From NCBI RefSeq assembly GCF_015832195.1, contig NC_052032.1, positions 3,788,618 to 3,852,617 of the forward strand: DNA of 64,000 bases, read 5' to 3'. Within the stretch, counting starts at the first letter, position 1. Each line of letters opens with the position of its first letter. Position numbers and translations under genes: made by a program. This stretch comes from Motacilla alba alba. Lineage: Eukaryota > Chordata > Aves > Passeriformes > Motacillidae. Positions 57,686 to 64,000 of this stretch are shown one piece after another. Below the pieces are notes generated by a model. The model was not told the origin of the DNA, ran no database searches, and was given only the letters and a program-made list of their open reading frames with translations.

Positions 57686-59574
57686 TTTTGCTCATCCTCC
57701 TGCTCCGCTCCTTGCAAATCTCAGACCTCTCCTATCCTGTCTGTTGATCTTTTACCCTCTGCCCGCTCTGCCTCTGTCAGCAAACCCCTCCTTCAGCACA
57801 ATCAGGTCTCCTAAAAGCATTTTTGAGCTGGGCAATCCAGTGCTGTCTCTACAATAACACTGCCTTGAGATTGCAGGGAATCTCAGAGCAATCTGAAAAG
57901 GCAGGAGAGTGTCATTAGCCATGTTTCACAGCTGGCAGGCACAGGGAAGGAAATGATTTATTTGAAGTCGTCCCTCAAGGCGGAGATGGAGGCAGGGAAG
58001 GAGCCCAGGAGTCCCGACTTGCAGAGCCATTATGGAGTGTAAGTGGGAACCCACCGAGTGCTTAAAAGTCTCTCCAGGTACAGGGAAGGCCTGGGCTGCT
58101 CTGGCAGGACTGGCTGCTGGCCAGCCAGAGAAAGAGAGCACATGTGGGGCCCTGCTGAAAGAAATGAAATCCTCCCCGGGGAGTTCCAGACTTAATTGGC
58201 TGCTTTATGACCAAGTCAGCTAACAAAAATCTTGGGCTACATCTCTTTGCTGCAGCTGAGCAGGTTGTGAAGTCCAAACCAAGTGCTATAAACAGTGCTT
58301 GAACTCCCAGAGACCCTATTTCTGCTTTGTGCTTATCAAAATGTGTCCTTCCTTCCATGAGACTAGGGATTTTTTTCCTTTATTATTTTCCTTTTTTTTT
58401 TTTTTTAATGGACTCACCTCAGTGGCATTCATAAAGGAAACAACCAAGAAAAGACTTGCAGGGGTTCTGAGGCTTCTGTGTGGATAATGCAAATGTTTTC
58501 CCAACACTCCCCCTGCACACACCATCCAAACCAGCTCCAGGTCACCAAGAGACACCTATGCACCAGGCAGGCTCTGAAAAGCTCCTGCTGACCCTACAAA
58601 ATATGACACATGCCCATGGATTTCTTTTCTCTGCCCTTATCTCCCATTTGCTTTTCAGGACTGGCATCACTTCATTTATAAATTTCCTTTTTCTCCTTCA
58701 GTCTCTTTTTTTCTCCTCCTCCCCTGGGCTGAGCCACAGCCCCCACTCTGCTGTTTGGCAAGGGCAGTCGTGGAATTTGGGTCATTTTTTAGTGGAATCA
58801 TTACAGCCCTTGGAGGCCTGGGTTGAACCCTGGGGTCCATCACTGAGCAGAGCATCTATTCCAGTCCAGGGGGAGGCTGTGGGGACCAGAACGTCCTGCA
58901 CAGGTGACAAAACCAGGATAAAATCCAGAAAAACAGCAGTAAAGATCTCCTTGGAGCTCTGACAAATATGTGCCAGCCCTTGCTTGGAGCAGAGCCCTGT
59001 GGCCTTATAATTGCATGAGGTGGTGGCAAAAGGGACAAGGAGGAGAGGAGGGCCTTGTGATGGAGAGGCAGCAGAATGCCCCTGCAGCAGGGAGCTGCAT
59101 GGCACAGGAAGGATCCCCACAGGTTGTAAGGAAAGCAGATATCCAACATGCAACACCCTTGGGGTCACTCTACACTCCCAGCACAATGATCACTGCTGTC
59201 ACCAGCCTGGGACATAACCCTGGGCCACCCTCCCTCCCATTGTCCCCGCTCCAGGTGAGCTGTACCTGCTGCTGGAGACACCTCTGCTGCTGGGAGCAGC
59301 TCCCACTCTGAAACCCCCTGAATGCAGATCCCTGACTGGCAATGAAGACAGGCCCCTGCTCTTTCTTCCCTTTCCCATTTTCAGGGCTGCAAGGAGCGAA
59401 TCAAGCCTCTTCCCAAGTGCAGTGTCTTGGTTTAGGGCAAATCTGGGAGAGAACCTCTAAAGAGGTTTCCTCTAGAAAGCAAATTCAAGTGGCCCCTCCT
59501 GCAGCTGGTTCAGGAAAAGATTTCCTTGGAGAAAAATGGGAAAAAAACCTGTTTATTTAACAGCCAGAGCATTC

Positions 59575-59728
59575 ACCAGCACAAAAAAACCCACAAAAAA
59601 CCAAAAAAGAAACAAAAAAAACCCCAAAAAACCAAACCAAAACAAAAAACAAACAAAAAACCCAAACCAAAACAAAAACCACCAAAAAAAAAACAAACCC
59701 CAAAACCAAAACAATATTAAATAATAAA
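59575..59728. repeat. A/C-only low-complexity block inside the LTR
   Basis: About 150 bp made almost entirely of A-runs broken by C, CC or CCC on the plus strand, with essentially no G or T. It gives artificial lysine/asparagine/proline-rich or phenylalanine/tryptophan-rich frames. It lies in what would be the downstream part of the LTR on its own strand. Confidence 0.9.
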
Positions 59729-59799
59729 ACCTCTTGCTGTTCTGAAGAGATGACAAACTCAGGAAGTTCCCTTGGTGGGCTGTAGCTCAGCTCACCCAG

Positions 59800-59832
59800 T
59801 CTCTTATCAGTCTCTTATCAGTCTCTTATCAG
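59800..59832. repeat. Triple 11-bp repeat with GATA motifs
   Basis: TCTCTTATCAG is repeated three times without change. Each unit contains TTATCAG, the complement of CTGATAA, a strong GATA-factor site. Spacing is 11 bp, close to one helical turn, so the three sites face the same side of the DNA. Confidence 0.92.
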
Positions 59833-60214
59833 TTCCTCTGGCTCTGGAAATGCCACGGCCCCGGCCCAGCCTGGTGGGACACAGGTGGGAGCTCCTGGTG
59901 CTCTTCTGGTGCTCAGTCCAGAGCAGGTTTAAACAGGTCTAAAGAAAAAGAGAAAACACACTCCAGGGAACTTCTCTGCCTCAGCGAGCTAAAACTAACT
60001 AAAGGCAAAGGAGAGCTCTGTCCTGCTGTCTGTCTGTCTGCAGACAGCACAGTCCAGGAGCAGGAATGTGGAGGAGTGAGAGCAGTGTCTGAAAACAAAC
60101 TGTGTGCTTCTTCTTCCCCCCCTTCACTCTCTGAACCAGCCTTAAAGGTGCAGAATTCATCTCTGGGCGAAACAGATGAATGGGATATAAGCATCCCAAA
60201 GTCAGCCCAGGACA

Positions 60215-62984
60215 CGCAGAAATACAACCTGCAGAGTTTGGGGATGGAAAGGGAAGAGCAGGGCCCTGCCTCCCACAGTTTGTTTGTCTCAAAATGCATT
60301 GAGCGCTTTAGACATTCACTGTTGTCAAAGGTGGCAGACAGTTCAGCGCTGTTATTCTGCCAAGGGATAGAAATAAAAATATAAAACTAAAAATAAAAAA
60401 AAAAACAACCGTGTGCCACCAGTGTGACTCGGAGTCACAGCAGACAGTACAGCAGAAAGGAGGACCTGGGACCTCATCTGCTGCCACCCTGTGTGAATCC
60501 AGAGGGTTTTGTAACATCTCAGATATCAAATACAGCCTCAGGTAGTCTAATGAAGTCTGATATTTGCCTGTCAAGCCCTCAGATATCAAGAGACCAAGTC
60601 TTCTCTGCACAGGTTTGGGCTGTGTTTTGGAAATGGTTAAACCGTCAGTGTTACTTTTCTTTTTTTTTCCCCAAGGTTCCAAATCCAAATGCTTTAGCAC
60701 CTCCAGAAACCATACTCTGAGAATCTGCTGCATCAGGCAACACAGATACCCTCAGCAGTGAGTTATCTGCTCTTCTTTTGCAGGCAGGGGAGAGAAACTG
60801 ATACCTCTGGGGTGCAATCTATCCTGTGCTGGTGTCCAGAGCCGGGGAAATGAATCATGCCCTTGAGATGCCTCGTGCAGCCCTGGGCTGGAAAAGGCAG
60901 CCTGGTGCCACGGAGCCAGACAAACAGCACTGTGGACATCCAGAGTGAGGAGAGGAGACTTTCTGGGCTCTTTGTGAGAGACACTCGAAGAGAAAGCAGT
61001 CAGGAAGGGTTATTTGGGCACGTTTACACACCTCTGCATGGATAGTTTGTGGCACTCCCCTCTCCTTCAGCTGCTGCCACTCGTGGTGCTGGCACAGAGC
61101 ACCAGGTCTCCTTTTTGGGGGAGCCTCAAGGGTGCCAGGTTTGGGCTGCAGGTCTCATCCACCCCAGCCTCACAGAGACCTTGCCAAGGACACTCGGCTG
61201 CTCTAGCAGTGGCCTCAGGATGGAGCCAGAGCCCCGGAGAGCCGGGGGATCCCACCTGCCAGGGATGGGGCAGGAGCATCCATGCAGCTCTCTGTAATTC
61301 CCCTAATGGCTCTCTTTGGCTTGATAGATATTGAGGGAAGCTTGTTGCCGGGGCAATTTCCATGGAGAGATAATAAGAGATCATTTTCAAGTGAGCAAAA
61401 CTTTAATGGCACATTCTGGTAATGAGGCAGCAAGGAGAGTAATGACCGGAGACCTCGGAGTGCGAGCACATTGTGAGAGGGGGGAGAGCTCTCAGTTCAC
61501 TGCTCAAGGCAGACTTTGGAGGCCTGATCTGTGTCCCCTCCAGTCCAGCCTGGTGTGCTGCTGGCTGCAGTGAGAGGAAGATTAAGATCCAAGCGTTAAT
61601 AATGGGGCTGGATGGCTCCATGGAGACGCCCCAGTGAATTCACTGGGGAAGTAGGAAGACGCCATAGGGCTCAGGCACCAAATGCTCCAATCTTTTCCTT
61701 CAGCAGAAGACAAACTGAATAAAAAAGTCAAAGGAGAGCTGGGTACTCCTGTGCACAATCATGTGTTTTCACTCCGGAAACGATAGGAAATATTTTAGCC
61801 TGTGTGTGTTAAGACACGGTGTTCCTGGAGAGGGCAGGGAAAGGGCTGTAACAGAGGGGGAAGGTCCTGTCTGGTTCGGGCTCTGTGTTCTGACAGACAT
61901 CTGCAGGAATCCTTAGGAAGCAGGTCTGAAATTCAGGGATGGTGGTAGAAGCAGAGGGTGTGAAGGCAGCGATCAAGGGTGCATGGATAGGGAAAGACAA
62001 TGATTAAGGAAGACTAAAAAAAGCCCACTTATTCCATTAGGTTTTAGATCCAAGGAGGATCTATACCTATTCCTTTGGCAAATTCTGTGAGTGTAAATAT
62101 GGAACTCAGCAGCCACTAAAACATTAAAGCCACTTCTGAATTAGGAGAGCAAAATGTCCCCATATTAGGTCACTGCAAATCACAGATTACAAAAGACCAT
62201 GGAGAACCTGTGTGGGCCCAAAGACACCTAAGGTCCAGGACTGTGCATTCTAGTCAGCTCTGAATGTCTAAACTGAGGAAAACTTGCCCAGGAATTAAAG
62301 CACAGAGGCTGTGGGTTTCCTGCCTCCTCCTGGAGGTATGAAGCACTTTCCTGCCTCTCCATTCCTTGAATTCATCTCTGCAGCTTGGCTTGGCAGTGAT
62401 TTTAAGGAAGGCTCTCAGTCAGCTGCTTCTTAAGGGCAGCCAAAGGCAGTTGCTGTTTACCTCCTCTCAAAAGAAGGAAGGTGAAGGGTCTGCTTTGCTC
62501 CAGCCTCGTTAACAGTTGTTTCATTAATCACAGCTTTCCCTTCAAAACCAGAAACAATCTGTCCAATTAACATTAAAGCTCTGGCAGTCGCTTGTGATGC
62601 CTTGTGAGGGTGGGGAACTTTGCAAGCAGCACTTTGACAACCATCACTGGAAGTTTCACATTTTTTAAAGCTGCTCACAAACAAACCAGCCCGGTCTCAC
62701 CTCGTTAATCCCCTCTGCTCCCTGCTTGCACAGAGCCAGCCTACTTCCCATTCACTTTTACAGTGAATCCCAGCAGAACTCGGGTCCCACAGCGCTTCTC
62801 CAGACCTCTGGGATTATGCAGGCACTCCTTTGTGTTACACCCTGACACTGGCCTGCACCTCAGCTGAAGTCAGAAAGAATCATCACATTAAAGTGCAGGT
62901 CCAGCAGAAAAGGTCATTAATAATGTCTTGTCTCCAAAAGCCACATGATCAGAGAACTGTAGAAGTAGCAATGTAAAGAGAAAA
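60215..62984. other. Intergenic DNA with a candidate regulatory cluster
   Basis: No gene recognised. The stretch 61320-61660 carries an RFX-like site, TAAT-rich sequence and a perfect 20-bp palindrome. The part at 62500-62650 has TTAATCACAG, CCAATTAACATTAAAG and ACAATC cores. The remainder is ordinary mixed DNA. Confidence 0.5.
61320..61660. promoter_or_regulatory. Candidate enhancer with RFX-like site and 20-bp palindrome
   Basis: GTTGCCGGGGCAAT at 61344-61357 matches an RFX X-box except for the last base. It is followed by GAGATAATAAGAGATC, CTTTAATGGCACATTC and GGTAATGAGGC. At 61629-61648 CCCCAGTGAATTCACTGGGG is a perfect palindrome. The segment has no repeat signature. Regulatory function is inferred from motif content. 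Confidence 0.4.
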
Positions 62985-63990
62985 AGTTACCCAGTTAACT
63001 CCAAGCCTCTTAGTCTAACCTTGACTGGAGATTTCAAAGTGAATTTTGAAGGGAAGAACAATTAAACACGCAGAGATAAACGGGAAATGAGATAAGATGC
63101 AACATGGGTTTACGAAATGTAGATTGTGTCAGACGAACATGATAGCTTTGTTTTGATAAGATACCTGATTTTCCAGACAAAGGGAATGCTGCTGATCTCC
63201 TTTATCTAGGCTTCAGGTATCTGATAGGTGCCATGTGGGAAATTATTAGTGAAGCTGAAGGAAAGGAGGATTAGTAAACTGTACGGTGAGGTGCAATTCT
63301 CTGGAGGGTATTTGCCAAAAGACTTTCTCACAGAACAGTTTGGGAACTGATCTTTTCTTCTTGCGGATGATCTTGGCAATGAAAGCAAGATCCTGAGGCT
63401 AAAATCGCCCAGGACGCAGAAGTGGAAGTTTTGACAACGCAGAGAAGAGTGAGAGTACAAGGCTGAAAGAACGAAGTGACCTTGAGAATCAGAGTAATTG
63501 AAATGAGAGGGCAAAGAGAAAGTTTGAGGTGACAGGTCAGGAATGTGAGCACTTGTGATAGTCTGAGATATAATACAGGAGATGATGAGCAGCAAATGGT
63601 CGAGGACTGTGTGGTCTGAGTGACTGCAGCCTGACTGAGATGTCAGGCAAAGCAAGGCAAATGCTATCCTTGGATGTATCAGGAGGGATATTTCAGTAAA
63701 TAAAGACAAAAATGGAGCCACTGACCATGTCTGGCTTCTTAAGGTCAGGGTGGATAAGCTTAATCTTGCTTGAAAGCAGGGGAGGGTTGGAAGACGGAAA
63801 ACAGAACATTTGCAGGAGGTCAGAAGAGTCAGGAACAGCATGTTTAATTTGGTAAAAGACAGGTTGACATGGGAGAAAAGTTCCAGAGAGGTAAAATGGC
63901 TCCATAAGCTGTTGGGATACAGCTCCTGAAGCAGCTGTGGCATGAACACAGTCAGAACATGTCAGGGGAGGAGGTTCCCTGCTGGCCGGT
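62985..63990 (+). mobile_element. Ancient CR1 LINE, reverse-transcriptase region (fragment)
   Basis: The plus strand resembles the second open reading frame of an old CR1 lineage. CAACATGGGTTTACGAAATG and TAGATTGTGTCAGACGAACA correspond to the QHGFTK-R-CQTN block. AGACAAAGGGAATGCTGCTG, TCTCCTTTATCTAGGCTTCA and GTGCCATGTGGGAAATTATT correspond to the DKGNA, YLDF and PHGKL stretches of the polymerase. Frameshifts and stops make it non-coding. Farther right, AATGCTATCCTTGGATGTAT fits the later CR1 region, but the match weakens and the right boundary, near or past the window end, is uncertain. It is older than the 3' fragments elsewhere. Confidence 0.65.
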
Positions 63991-64000
63991 GGAAGATGCA

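Larger units (their letters stand above)
53941..59422. other. Intergenic DNA, no gene seen
   Basis: About 5.5 kb with no exon or RNA gene recognised. The 283-codon minus frame at 54206-55057 lacks any known domain and lies in GC-rich DNA. Small tandem duplications at 55797-55830 and 57637-57685 and a candidate element at 56860-57010 are listed separately. Confidence 0.5.
59423..60214 (-). mobile_element. Solo LTR, ERVL-like, about 790 bp
   Basis: The element begins TGTCTTGGTTTAGGG and ends GCCCAGGACA. Its 5-bp flanks are TGCAG (59418-59422) and CGCAG (60215-60219), a duplication with one mismatch and the size expected for ERVL-type integration. Read on the minus strand it starts TGTCCTGGGC, has a TATA-like CTTATATCCC about 30 bp in, and has AATAAACAG near its 3' end (complement of 59548-59558). 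Phrases such as AGCGAGCTAAAACTAACTAA and AACAAACTGTGTGCTTC resemble a passerine LTR family. It contains an A/C-rich block and a triple TTATCAG repeat. No internal viral genes remain. Confidence 0.8.

Noticed and set aside
59526..59756. Lysine/proline-rich and phenylalanine/tryptophan-rich frames
   Set aside because: They are translations of the A/C low-complexity block inside the LTR.
63206..63949. 247-codon minus-strand frame, the longest at the right end
   Set aside because: It is antisense to the degenerate CR1 polymerase-region fragment and contains no recognisable domain.

Overview
This is nuclear DNA of a bird, most likely a songbird (passerine). The evidence is about sixteen CR1 LINE 3' fragments, in both orientations and of several subfamilies, and four solo LTRs of endogenous retroviruses. 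The LTR sequences resemble passerine ERVK/ERVL families, and three of them have plausible target-site duplications. There is no bacterial, phage or organellar organisation. The window has one protein-coding feature I can support and is otherwise intergenic or intronic.

Left edge (1-2,760). The minus strand carries the first coding exon of ASTN2 (astrotactin-2; 1825-2167) inside a strong CpG island of about 1 kb. The exon has a signal peptide and the conserved start of the mature protein, and ends at a GT donor in phase 1. Bases 1-1824 are the 5' part of ASTN2 intron 1. The 5'UTR/promoter side (2168-2535) carries GGC and GGGGCC-type repeats, and a CR1 fragment sits at the island's edge.

Rest of the window (2,760-64,000). 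This is the region upstream of ASTN2. In mammals, and as I recall in chicken, the next gene on this side is TLR4, but no leucine-rich-repeat or TIR frame is visible here. I see no exon, tRNA or rRNA I can defend. The region holds CR1 fragments, LTRs (27651-27944, 39115-39492, 52351-52788, 59423-60214), a 22-copy TTTCC microsatellite (3896-4005), a ten-unit G-rich minisatellite with 36/41/47-bp units (12734-13146), a 21-bp tandem array (about 51299-51450), and part of an ancient CR1 reverse-transcriptase region at the right end (from about 62985).

Between the repeats are AT-rich, homeodomain-motif-rich stretches that look like conserved non-coding elements. Several precise motif arrangements stand out: two identical RFX X-box palindromes plus a third variant, a paired AP-1 palindrome 1.2 kb upstream of ASTN2, an exact PBX-MEIS site, and a perfect 20-bp palindrome. 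The most coherent reading is the promoter of a large neuronal gene plus its upstream regulatory landscape. No novel multi-gene system is present. The leads worth testing are the cis-regulatory motifs and the repeat-rich ASTN2 5'UTR.
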